NCBI GenBank assembly: GCA_019843655.1
Contig: JACDQD010000104.1
Location: 7,316,001 to 7,380,000 of the forward strand
Reading direction: 5' to 3'
Source: Lethocerus indicus
Taxonomy: Eukaryota > Arthropoda > Insecta > Hemiptera > Belostomatidae
DNA: 64,000 nucleotides
Shown: piece after piece, positions 1 to 11,200 of the stretch
Position numbering within the stretch: the stretch's first letter is position 1
Layout: the number at the start of each line of letters is the position of its first letter
Program-made: the position numbers and the translations under genes
Notes under the pieces: model-generated
Told to the model about the DNA's origin: nothing
The model's input: only the letters and a program-made list of their open reading frames with translations
The model's database searches: none

Positions 1-49
1 TACATCCGTATAAATAGCCTAGAGACAAAATATACTATTCCATACATAC

Positions 50-196
50 CCTTTGTAACCTCCTCTTGAATGATTCAAATTTGCCAAATATATATGTTTC
101 TGAACATCCAAATGGATTTTCTTGAGGAACATCAGTCATCTTTGTAACAGTGAGTCTATAGGCATCAGAGTAAGAATCATACATTTTCATGCATTT
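50..196 (-). CDS. Dynein exon 11 (last exon in window)
   Basis: Acceptor TTCAG, strong donor GTATGT just after LQR. Encodes KCMKMYDSYSDAYRLTV to the conserved IFGKFESFKRRLQR. The next exon lies off the window. Confidence 0.92.
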
Positions 197-3100
197 CTGA
201 AACATTTGTGTTACATACATAGTTTATTTAAATAAACAACTAAACCTTAACATCTTTTATAAAATGAAAAAAATAAATTAACAGCCACACATATTTTATT
301 GAAATACAAATAAGAAATATATTGAAACAGTTTTAATAAAAAAAATATATTTAATGGTACTGGCTGTTTCTTATATTACCTCAACCTTTTCACTGAAATT
401 ATGTGTATATTGTGCCCAAGCAGTTTTTGTTCTATTTTCAGAAAGGTAGTCAAGACAACAAGTCAGCAACTGATTTGTAATCTAAAACAAAGGAGTCGTC
501 TTCATATTAATTCCAAATCTCTACATGTATTAATTTGCAGAGTACATCACATTTCTTAACACAATATAGTTAGAATCTGTTCTTAATAGATTTCAATTTT
601 AAGGCAATAACCAGAATCAGTTGCTTAAATGCCCATTACATTATTCACTCTTTTTTTCTTTACCATTCATTCTAGACTATAACAGTGTTTCATCAAAGTA
701 CTAAAGGGAGTAGTTTCAGATTTAGTTAAACTGCTTAGCAATACATGACTTTGTTACAAAGGTACCATTGTAAATTATTTTTAAAACATGGCTTGATTGA
801 GGTACTCATTACATAACATGTGCCTATACCACATCCCTAAATAACATGTTAAGAAAGAAAAAATATATCTCATATCTTAAAAGCATTACAGTGTATTGCT
901 TTTTTTAACATTGTACAAATATTACACAATTTCAGCAATTCTTATTTAAACTATTCCTCAGAAAAACATAGATTTAACATATTTTTAAGAAAATAAACAG
1001 GCCAATTGGGAACTTCAAAGCAAAGTAGAAAGTTAAAACTTCACCCAAAATATGAAATTTCACACATATTTAACAATGCAATAGACCCCAGAAATAACAT
1101 TAAAACATTTCTCAACCTTAATTATGTTCTACAGATCTAAAAACTGGAATTCTCAGATAAAAATACAAGTTTGAATTTATTAAAAGATCTTTTTAAATGG
1201 TTGATGACAAAAAAAAGGTTTTTGGTCCTTTTATATTTGTTCCTCAACACATTTATTAAAGAGGCAATCACAGAGCCAGTTGTAGCCACTGATAGCAGAA
1301 AAAGAGCTAATGAAGGATTATAAATAATGTTTACAATAACATGAATGTGTAGGTTTACCTTATAAAGATAAGCTGCAGCTTTGTCTCTAGTATTATAATA
1401 AGTTGAAGACAGAAATACTTGGCGGAAAGTGTACATAATATTTGGTAAATATGGCATCACATCTTCTGGACTCAGTAGCCGCATTGGAGTCCAATAGTTT
1501 CGGATAGCATTCAAATATTTTACATTGTCCAAAGCTTCATTTCTTATTTTCAATACTTCATGGTTTAACTCATTCCATTTCTGAACAAAAAATAATATTA
1601 AACCAATATAGGAAAAATTGTTAGCTATTTTTTTCCAAATTTACTTCCTCTTATTTAAAATGTGGGATGACATGATTAATATATTTTTTATGTGAATACA
1701 ATACCTAATTATAATTAGAATATGAAAATCTTTTTCATTATAGTATCTACTTTCCTTAATATTATAGATACATTAAGCATTGGCTGCTTGGGCCCAATTA
1801 TAATAGTTTTCTTTTCTAGGGAAAGCTATGACATACAATTTTATAGAGATTTTTTTTGTTTGGGTAACACAAATTTTTTTTTTAAATGCGAGTTTAAACT
1901 TCAGTTATTAAAATACCTCGCCTTTAAACCTTTAAATTAAGGCCAAAAATTATTAATCACTTTTAATTATAGCGTAAGAAATTCAATGTATAGAATTACA
2001 ACTTTTCATGCTTACTGGGAGAAGACAAGAGTTGATTTCTATCAGGATCTTTATAAAATTTTCACATTCTTCACTATGGGCAAATTCAAAAATGCTACTG
2101 AACTGTACAACACGAGTGCGCCAGTATTCAAGTTCAGCTATTGGAGGTACTTCACCATGTTCTCCACGAACTTTGGATGCAGCAGTCAATGCCTATATAA
2201 GACAAACCAGAAACATTTTAAATAAAATACATCTAAAATATCTAAATATATGTATTGTAAATATATATAATATGAAATATCATTTCTCCAGAAAACCTAA
2301 GATCTGGACTAGAGTTTCTGGACTAGATATAGAACCCATTAACTACCTATACATAACCTCAACATTATTTTTATAGGATATATACTACAAACAATAGGTT
2401 AATCTTAATGTAACTCACTGAACGAATATTATTCATCCACTTAGAAACTGTATTTTCAACTACAGCAATTTTTGTCGGCTCACTGGGAATATATTGTTGA
2501 TCATCTTTGTACAATAAGTTTTCAATATAGAACTCTTCATCAAAGTTTAGTTTCAGCCTTATCTCCAAATTTCCTTTCAAAGCTGCAATACACATCAAGT
2601 AATCTTAAGTATGAAAACAAATATTTAGTTATTACATATTACCTCTAAATAATTATAAAATAAAACCTAACAAGCAATTAAGAAATATTGCAAAAAAAAT
2701 GGTATTTATTTCTTTAATTATTTTGTCTTTTATGACTCAATGAGTCATTCTTAGATATATTTGTGTGCACTTAATATCCATGAATACATAAACTATCTTC
2801 AGATTAATGATCTAGGATAGTAACATTCATTGAACCAAATGAGTTTGGTTACTCGATACTAATTCTTCAAAATTTGTCTTGACTTGACTCAATGTCAAGT
2901 TTATTTTTTAATTATTGGTATCATATTGTAATATAATGTATAATAATCTATATCCTACTACCCTTACTTGTCAGAGTTATGATAAATTAAAAATTATCAA
3001 CAATTACATCATACTAAATAATTAATAAGTAGATTACAGTATGTCATCTCATTTTATTATATAATTAAAAGAAATCTCTTTTTTAAATATAACTTATATT

Positions 3101-5547
3101 TAATGTATGAAATTATATGTACTGAAATCATGTTGCTGTCAAAGTAAATGAAAACAAAAGTTAGCTAAGATAGACAGTTAAATTTTACTTATACAATGTT
3201 GAGAATATTCATAAAGTTTACCTTCCATATATCCTCCAAAATCATTTATAACTTCTAGAAAACTCTTTTTATTGAACTGGCCCTGAGGTGATTTATTCAT
3301 TTCACCCCAATAAGTGGAATTATTTAGACATGGATTCAATACATGTTTTAATATAAATTCCAATCCAGCTGCTGTGCTCGTATCATATTCATCAATATTG
3401 AAACCTTTATAAAAATATTCCTATAAAATGAAATAGTTATCAATTTAACAACATTTAAACAAACTTTTACTCCACATGAAGCTAGGTAAATAAATGCATA
3501 CAATTATTATGCAGTTGTAAGAATTTAACTGAAGTGAATTCTTCGTATAATTTCAGTATAGGAATGTACATTTATAGGATGGGCCCCATTAATACCCTAT
3601 TCATTAATCAATTTAAATTAATCATATGAACAAGCATAACACATTCAAATAAAAATACTTATTTGAACAAGGAGAATTAGGAAGAATATTATAAAATAAA
3701 CATTTATATTTCAGCATTGGATTGATGTTTTGGGGGCTACTTCTTTCCATCATCAATTCTCATGCCAACATATTATTTTGTACTATCATTTCAAAACTCA
3801 TAAGTCACTCAATGGTACTTATTTGTTACTGGAATAATAATAGAACTTATTTTTTAAGATGAAATATTTTATTGTTCATTCATTAAGAACTCTTCTGGTA
3901 CTATTAATTACAATTAACTTTGACCTGATTATAAAGAAAAGGTGATATCTTCTAAAACCTATAAGAAATTATATCTGTTCTTACCTCAATAAGACTTTTT
4001 GGCTCTGTATGGAAGTTGTTACGTGTCCTATAAACAATAACACACCCTGTGTCAATAATCCTATCAGTTCCAGTTGTTACAGCAATACGATATCTTTTAT
4101 TTTTCCTGTAAGGGCATTCAGGATCTGTAACAGAAATTAAATTCCTAAATACTTGTTTACTATTCCCTTATTACATTTATACTTCCAAAAAATGTTTAAA
4201 AACTGTATTCATGATCAAAAGAGATAGGAAAAAACTACACTTGAACTATATTTTGTGTACTGGTCAAACAAGAATATTGTTTTAAATACATTCAGAAAAA
4301 TATACTTTGTTGAATACAAAAACATATTTCATACCAGGATCGAAATAGACAGTTTGGCAAAAGCAGATTGCTTGTCTTCCACCTTCTTCAAATATTGAAT
4401 CAAATAGTTCAACATGCTCATCATAATCAAGCACTCCATCTTCCACTTCACTGTATGGCATCTAATTTGAAATATTCAAAGTATGATTATCTAATACCTT
4501 AAAAATACTAATCATTTTTATAACATTAATACTGCTTTGCTTAATTAGCACTGTACATTACATACTTAGTAATATTGAGAGTGTAATAGCAAAATCCAAC
4601 TCAATATGAAAAAAAGCTTATTAACAAGTTTATTGCTGGGAAATAGCTATAATTCGTAACATAAACATAAAGTTTTTATTCTTAGGTTACAAACAATTAA
4701 TTCTAAGACTGTTTGAAAAATATATTATTTGTGTTAAGTCTGTAATTTCTGAATTATTTGAGTACATTATTGAATTTCCAAATTGACTAGGATTTGTGAA
4801 TATTAAAATGTAAAACAAACCTTGAAATAAAATGCTACCATAGTCATTACAGTTCTGTGCAGTCCCCTAAGATGGCCAGCCCTTTCCATTCTGGCTGCAT
4901 CAACCACAGGCTGTTGAAATATAACAATACTTATATAAATATTTTAAATACAATATGCATTTTATAAGAAGAAGTAATACCTAGAAAATACGAATCTAAC
5001 CTGGTTGGCTTTAGCAAGTTCTAGAGCTATTTGAGACTCAGTTTTCATTTGTTCTCTATGTCCATACAGTAAGTGTAAGGCAGCATTGATGTTACATGGT
5101 GGCCTCTCATGGTCCGACTCCGATAATTGTTCTAAGACAGTAGTTGAAAGTTGAATATTAGATTAACAAATTATTTCTCATCACTTTATGAATAACTTAT
5201 ATTTACTAAAAATAAATTACATAATCAACTAAATTCTTACGCATAAACCAACATTATTTTTGTATCTTTGAAACATTGAAGAGGATTTCTAACTTAAAAA
5301 TCAAGTTCCTAAAGAGCAGAGAAGGCCAAAATGGTGCTATGTGATTTCTTTAATTATTTCCTATATAATCTTTCAAATATTTACCATTTGCACTTTCTTC
5401 CACAACGGGTGGTGGTTCATAAATAGTTTCTACCAGCAATTCAGTTTGTGGCTCCTTTTTTTTGTAGGCTCCTTTTTTCTTTTTACCGCCTTTGTCTTTT
5501 TTCGTGTTATCGGCTTTCTTTGGTTTCCCTTTTTTTGGTTTAGCCAT
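50..5547 (-). CDS. Axonemal dynein heavy chain, outer-arm DNAH5/DNAH8 type, N-terminal part (gene continues beyond left edge)
   Basis: This is the 5' end of a motor heavy chain of axonemal outer-arm dynein, which drives cilia and sperm flagella. Eleven coding exons (listed separately) join with phase kept at every GT-AG junction, giving 554 codons. Residues from about 320 onward match the start of the DHC_N1 tail: a WMNNIRSAL helix, AELEYWRTRVVQFSSIFE, DNVKYLNAI, YYNTRDKAAAYLYKITNQ and ETYIFGKFESFKRRL. This order and spacing are those I know from DNAH5/DNAH8. The AAA motor would lie left of position 50. The start is the only plausible ATG, in good context (gaagATGG). The first 35 residues are extremely Lys-rich. 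The gene is head-to-head with the 1185-residue gene. I cannot separate DNAH5 from DNAH8 orthology on the tail alone. Confidence 0.93.
380..481 (-). CDS. Dynein exon 10
   Basis: Acceptor TTTAG, donor GTAAT, 34 codons in phase 0. Encodes ITNQLLTCCLDYLSENR to HNFSEKVE. It continues the K(V/I)TNQ motif started in exon 9. Confidence 0.92.
1359..1580 (-). CDS. Dynein exon 9
   Basis: Acceptor TTCAG, donor GTAAAC, 74 codons. Encodes KWNELNHEVLKIRNEALD to DKAAAYLYK, including the family signature NEA-DNVKYL and YYNTRD. Confidence 0.94.
2016..2192 (-). CDS. Dynein exon 8
   Basis: Acceptor TATAG, donor GTAAGC, 59 codons in phase 0. Encodes ALTAASKVRGEHGEVPPI, then the conserved AELEYWRTRV core, ending at SCLLP. 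Confidence 0.93.
2419..2582 (-). CDS. Dynein exon 7
   Basis: Acceptor TGCAG, donor GTGAGT. Encodes LKGNLEIRLKLNFDEEF to VSKWMNNIRS, the entry to the DHC_N1 domain. Confidence 0.92.
3222..3420 (-). CDS. Dynein exon 6
   Basis: Acceptor TATAG, donor GTAAAC. Encodes EYFYKGFNIDEYD to INDFGGYME. It includes the tail motif WGEMNKSPQGQ followed by a short helix, typical of axonemal heavy-chain N-termini. Confidence 0.92.
3985..4124 (-). CDS. Dynein exon 5
   Basis: Acceptor TACAG, donor GTAAG. Encodes PECPYRKNKRYRIAVTTG to EPKSLIE. The VIVYRTRNN segment aligns with the VFFIRT region upstream of the DNAH5 tail as I recall it. Confidence 0.87.
4335..4461 (-). CDS. Dynein exon 4
   Basis: Acceptor ATTAG, donor GTATG. 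Encodes MPYSEVEDGVLDYDEHVE to CQTVYFDP, and leaves one base (phase 1) completed by the next exon to Asp. Confidence 0.85.
4821..4910 (-). CDS. Dynein exon 3
   Basis: Ninety bases, 30 codons, acceptor AACAG, donor GTTTG. Encodes PVVDAARMERAGHLRG to VAFYFK, predicted helical. Confidence 0.85.
5001..5131 (-). CDS. Dynein exon 2
   Basis: Acceptor CTTAG, donor GTTAG. Encodes the segment EQLSESDHERPPCNINAALH to LELAKANQ. Phase enters 1 and leaves 0. Confidence 0.85.
5385..5547 (-). CDS. Dynein exon 1
   Basis: Starts MAKPKKGKPKKADNTKKD and is very basic. A more acidic stretch follows, with a PPPVVEE motif. The donor is GTAAAT, leaving one base of the next codon (phase 1). Confidence 0.88.
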
Positions 5548-6606
5548 CTTCAGTATTAATTGTGTTTACCCTATTTCTTTTTCCAATAGTACGCTAATAT
5601 CGAAAACGGCCTCCAAGTAAAAAATAAAATTGTAACGTAACCAACGAAGAGACCGGCCAGAAACGACAGGGTAATTATTCCCCTAACAATAACTGCTATT
5701 ATTAATACTTCATATCGAAGACATTGCTGTTTTCCCTTTAAAATGTCCTCGTTGGATACAGAAAGCCGTTATATCGAAAACCCCTAAAACTCTTGTTTTA
5801 AGTTATGAACCGATTCATAAAGACATCAAGAGAAGTAGAAATCTCGTAGATTTAGTTTAGAAGTAAAGAGGAAAATTATTTACCGCACATTTATTTCAAA
5901 GTTTAGAGGTATATTTTAACTAATGGGACGCATATCATAAGTTATATTGGAAAGAAATATATATATTTATAAATAAATATACGAATAATAAAATAATTAA
6001 ATACATACATTACATTACATTATAATTTAAAACAAGGTTCATTCGTGCATTTGGTATTTAGAAAATTCAATTACATTTGATTTAGTATCAAGTTGGTACA
6101 GATTATTGTTCGTAAGACAATTTAATTAAAAACGACAATTTGAATCGTGCGTTAATTATATTTTAATTTTCAGACTTATTTTTTTTACTCTTGATAAAAA
6201 TAAAAAGCGCGCTGAAATCCAATACTCCGTACTCGAATTAATACTGCCTAATAAAAAATCCATAGATTCAATTTTACCGTAGTGAAAATTGACAGTTCGC
6301 GTATTCTTTGAGTTTTTTTAACATCGTTGACATCGTTACAACAGTGTTGATTGAAATTAATGAACTTCCGAATGTTAAAAATGAATGTACTACATGGCAT
6401 TGATTTATTTATTGAAAAATATATCGTCAATTGTTCCAGGCTATGTATGCCGCATGTAAATTCGCTAGTGATGCGAGCAGCCACTTATAGATATGAGTGT
6501 ATAACCACACCCAATGGTTAGGAGAGAAGGGATTCTCACGGCTTGTCTCCCACTTAGTTTTGCGCTGCCTGTTATCTTTCAGGCAAACATCCCGTTCGCG
6601 AATAGT
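5548..6606. promoter_or_regulatory. Bidirectional promoter region between the dynein and 1185-residue genes
   Basis: About 1 kb separates the dynein start (minus) from the probable transcription start of the plus-strand gene. No ORF here looks coding. CpG is common (for example four in 5581-5640), unlike the gene bodies beside it. A 5-bp TTACA array is at about 6003-6023. Confidence 0.55.
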
Positions 6607-6760
6607 TCAGTGTTTTTTCGCCTATTGTTCATTGCGGTGTAATTTTATGCGTGGCCTTCACAAGTGAACATCTGTACAATTTGTCCTACTCTCGATTTCG
6701 TTATCGAGACCGGCCCCACTGTCGGGGGTTTACTGTTCCTCTTGTTCTCGCCCTCACAAA
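6607..6760 (+). promoter_or_regulatory. Probable transcription start and noncoding exon 1 of the 1185-residue gene
   Basis: TCAGT at 6607-6611 matches the arthropod initiator. The segment ends at a strong donor, GTAAGTAC at 6761. The only fitting acceptor before the ATG is the polypyrimidine tract plus TTTAG ending at 8285, which makes a 5'UTR intron of 6761-8285. The transcription start itself is inferred, not seen. Confidence 0.5.
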
Positions 6761-8285
6761 GTAAGTACAGTTTTATTTGTACTTGTGGATATACGTTGAA
6801 TTAATAGACCGGAAGGGTTAAGATAGGAACACCGACCGGTGTTTTGTCTTATGTATATTGGCTGTAAATACCCCTCTTCAATATACATGATTTTATTTAC
6901 GCCCTATCGAGTATAGAAGTAATGAGAGTATAATGTTTTGCTATCTAGTTTATGTTTTGTATCCTGTATTTAATATTTGATATCACACAGCTGTCAACCC
7001 AAAATATTAGGTGATAAAAAAATGTACAGAACAAATGTCTGAACAAATTTACATTTTGTCTTTTGTTAAGCCAGCAGTCAGCCTGTTATGTGCTTATATT
7101 TCTATATTTTAATTATACATTACTTCATTTTTAAATTTGATGTTTATATTAGTTTAGCATAGCTAGATTGCATTTGGAAATAATCAGTTTCAAAGGGGGA
7201 ATGACACATTTTTAATGTTTCTCAAACTTTTTATGTGGATATGAAAACTGGAATGGTCCAGTTTTCCTTTTCAAAATTCATATTATGTTTAAATGTTTAT
7301 GCAGTTGTTCAAACAACAATCATCATAGGTTCAAGAGATTTATTTGTACATTTTTGTGCTACATATTTGTAAATGTGTTTTGCAGTTGTATATGAGAAAG
7401 ATAGATACATATGATGTGTGAATTGACATCGTGTGTAATAATGCCATTACATGTGGGCTACAACATTATGCAATACATGATTTTTCTTGTAATAAATAAT
7501 AAATCGCATAACATAATGTTATTTTTACATTTATAGGGTCATCAGAAGAAATCTTATATTAATTATAAAAGTAATGTATTAGTTTTGAATTTCAATTCAT
7601 AGAAAAAAACTAATGTGCAGTCATTTGCAAATTATAATTGATTAAAAGTAGAGCTCAAATAACTCCAAAAAACTAAACTAAATATATCATTTAGTAGATC
7701 AATAAACTTATTCGGTACTTTAGTGCTTTTAATTAAAACATAAGATCTCAGGAAGACTGAAAATTATTAACTTGTGTTTTTTGCTAATTACAGATATTTG
7801 ATGTTCGACCCTCTCATAATGTCTTAACTCAGTTTCATTTTAGCATAATTATTTAATTTATGTATATGTATATCAATTCATTTGAAATCCATGCTTGCTT
7901 TCAAAGCAATTACTTCTCGTGATAGTCATCAGTTTTAATGTAAACTGTCCTGGTCATGTAATTAGATTTATTATTAAATATTGACATATGTATTGAAAAA
8001 TTGAATATTGAATATTAATAATTTGTACTGAGTAAATTAGCTTTTCTATTTAGATTTCAATTGGTCATATCATAAACTCCTAAATTGTTGGTAGTATTGT
8101 TTATGGTATGAACAAATCCACATTTACTGAAGGGCATAATTTGTTTGTTGAGTTATCAATGCCAAGTTTTTATCGAGTGAAAATAAATAAAAATATTGTT
8201 TTTGCATTTTTAGTAACTATGATATATTTACTTATCAGTTGATTCATTAGTAAGTAAATTAATATTATCTCAATGTTTTTTTTAG

Positions 8286-8297
8286 GTGTGACTAACC
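8286..8297 (+). promoter_or_regulatory. Start context of the 1185-residue gene
   Basis: Twelve bases of 5'UTR after the acceptor read into ACCATGG, a near-ideal Kozak context. This supports the first in-frame ATG at 8298 as the start. Confidence 0.7.
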
Positions 8298-11200
8298 ATG
8301 GAAGATATCGTATCATCATTGCATACCCTTGAGGGAAATTCTATTGGAGAGAAATTCAAGAATTTAAACAAAATTATTCTCAACCTCAAATCTAATGGAC
8401 AACCACCTGAGTTCATTAACTCTGTTATTAGATCATTTTCTCCACAGAATGAATTAGAGAAATTAATTAAAATGAAGCTCATAGACACTTTTCAGTATAC
8501 AGAAGAAATTTACAACATCATAAACAGTGGAGATTTATTCATGACAACATGGGCTTTGAAATGTGACTGGTTCTTTATCAGTCATCAGGGCAAAGACTTA
8601 AAATTTTTCAAAAAACTGTTTCCTGATTTGTCCTATTCATTAAGATTCAAAGTACTTAAAAAGTATTCAAAATTTCTAAATGATCAAAAGACTGGTGATC
8701 TTTTATTTGATTTTTTGAAAGAGACTTATGGATTACAGACTGCTACATTGGTTCTACCAGCTTGCAGTGAACCATTTGTTGAAAAAGTATTGGAGTCCCA
8801 CTCCAAATATATATCAGCCAGTATTTTTACCCAACTGTATGATCTATATCCTTCACTTCTGATAAAATTTGTGACAAATATTTTAAAAAATATGAAAGGT
8901 AGTTGTGAACCATTTTATAAATTTGACACTGATAAGTATGAAGATATATTCAGAAAGATTGCTACTCAAGATACCCAACTGTTCATGACACTGTTTGAAG
9001 GTTACATGAATGACATTCGCTATTCAAAGTTTGGTTTAAGATTGATTCGAAGATTGGTTAAAACTGATATCAATGCTGTTGTAAAAAATGCACGACTGTA
9101 TTGCAAAATCATCAGTTTGAAGCATATTGTAAAAGTGCTTTCAAGAGTCTCTGAAGAAAATGTCAAAAATGTACATTTTGCTCTAATGCCCAGTTCAGTG
9201 TCTGATTTCTTTGCAACCTGCAACAGCTTCTATCGGGAAGATTACATGGAATTACTAAACTACTTATCACCAGAACTCAGAGAAAAAATAATTGTTACCA
9301 ACTTCAAACGAAAATATGGAGAAGACATATCGAATTATCTAAGTAAAATTCAATTAACTTTGGTGAGGATGTTACCTGCTAACATACAGGAAGAGTGGGC
9401 GAAATATCAGTTATCTAAGGTTACTAATGACAGTGATTTTAGTTTTTATTCAATGTTGCCAACTGCTGAGGCAATTTCTAAACTTAAAGTGATTATAAAA
9501 GGTGAAGTTCTACCCGACAGGAGAAGAGATATAATTGATGCTATGTACAACAGTGTAAAGCCCTTCAGTTATGACACAGTACTTGAACTTACCGATTATG
9601 TAGTAAAGAAATATCGAAATGATGCCTTGATTAGGATCACTGCTGTTGAGAAGTTGAAAGATTATGATTTATCAAAACTGGATCCAGACCGTTGGAAACC
9701 AATTACCGAGCTTTTGAATTTCATGTCCATCTATAATGACACATCACGGAATAATGATATTATCCACATCCTTTCAATGTTTGTGCACTCAAGATTAAAT
9801 AAGAATATGGATGTGGATGAACAACTAAAGTGGATCTTGAAAATTCACAGTTACAGTTTTACTTTTCGAATAGCTGAGGGTACACAACACGATAAATATT
9901 GTCTGGAATGGTTTCTTAGTCAGATGAAAAATGAAACTAATTTTGCAGACAAGGAAGACTCAGTCACCACACTGTTCTTGGCCATTCACAGTTGGAATAT
10001 GAAACATCCCAATGATAAAATTTCCTATAGCGATTGGATTATAGACCTGATTTATGATTACATTACTTCTGCAAGATACATGTATACCAAAGACGAAGTC
10101 TTACGTGCAATCAAGGTAGAAACACAAATTAAAGAAAAACTTTATGACCGTCTTTTCATGTCAACAGTCCTTTATGATGTATTGATGGATAGACTGCGCT
10201 TTAAACCAGCAGAAATCTTATCAAATGTTGACCGAATCATGGCTACCATGTTGAAAGATTCAATTCAATCATACAGACCATTTTTCATAAAAGTCAGATT
10301 GTTGTCCACACTTGGGTTGCCTAAGAAGGTGGTGGATATTTGCATGAAAAATTTCAATGATTCAGAAAATTTTCCTTGGGTAGTCAGGCGCAACTCTGTG
10401 TTTGTTCTATCACTTTTAATACCCACTAGTGATTATGTACAACTCGCCGTGCCTTACTATCCAAAGAAATCATCGCTAGAAGATTTCAGTACTGAGAGCC
10501 AGGACATCTTCAGCATGCTCTCAGAAATCATTTCCAATTTCAAGAATTGCAACAACCCTCAAGAATTGTTTGAGCCAATCAAAAAATTTGCCATTGGTGA
10601 CTATTTGAAACTGGTTGTAGGGCCAATGAACTGCTTATTTTTGAAAACTGCCGAGCACAAGGTGTTGGAGATTGTTCTAGCCTGGCTGGATTGCCCAGTT
10701 TCTGTACGAAAACACTTGATACGTGCTTTTAGCCAAGTTGCACCTCTTGATCGTAAATTTTCATTTTTACTAGACCTATTTGTGCCTGAAAAGAATTTGA
10801 CATTGAGGGTTTACATGTTCCAATACATATTCAAATACTTTATGTCTGAACCAAATCAAAAGACATGGGACACTCTGAAAACTGCCATCAGTAATTTGAA
10901 AGCCGTCGACAAAGATGGGATCACGTTAGTTATAAGCAACATCAGCAAAATAGAAGAATGTTACATTCTAGAATATCTTGAAATGATTTGGAACACTGTT
11001 CACAATACTGAAGGTATAGAACCAGAACGTGTTGCCCACTACGAATGGGATATAATTCATTCAATATCTAGCACTCAAGTCAAATATCTGTCGGAAGAGT
11101 TTTGTCAAAAAATGTTGTCGCTATTTAACCTTGAGATTTCCTATTCGCTTCAAGAGGGGTTGTTGAGTTTTTCAGTCTTTTATCTGGTTACTTCATCTTC

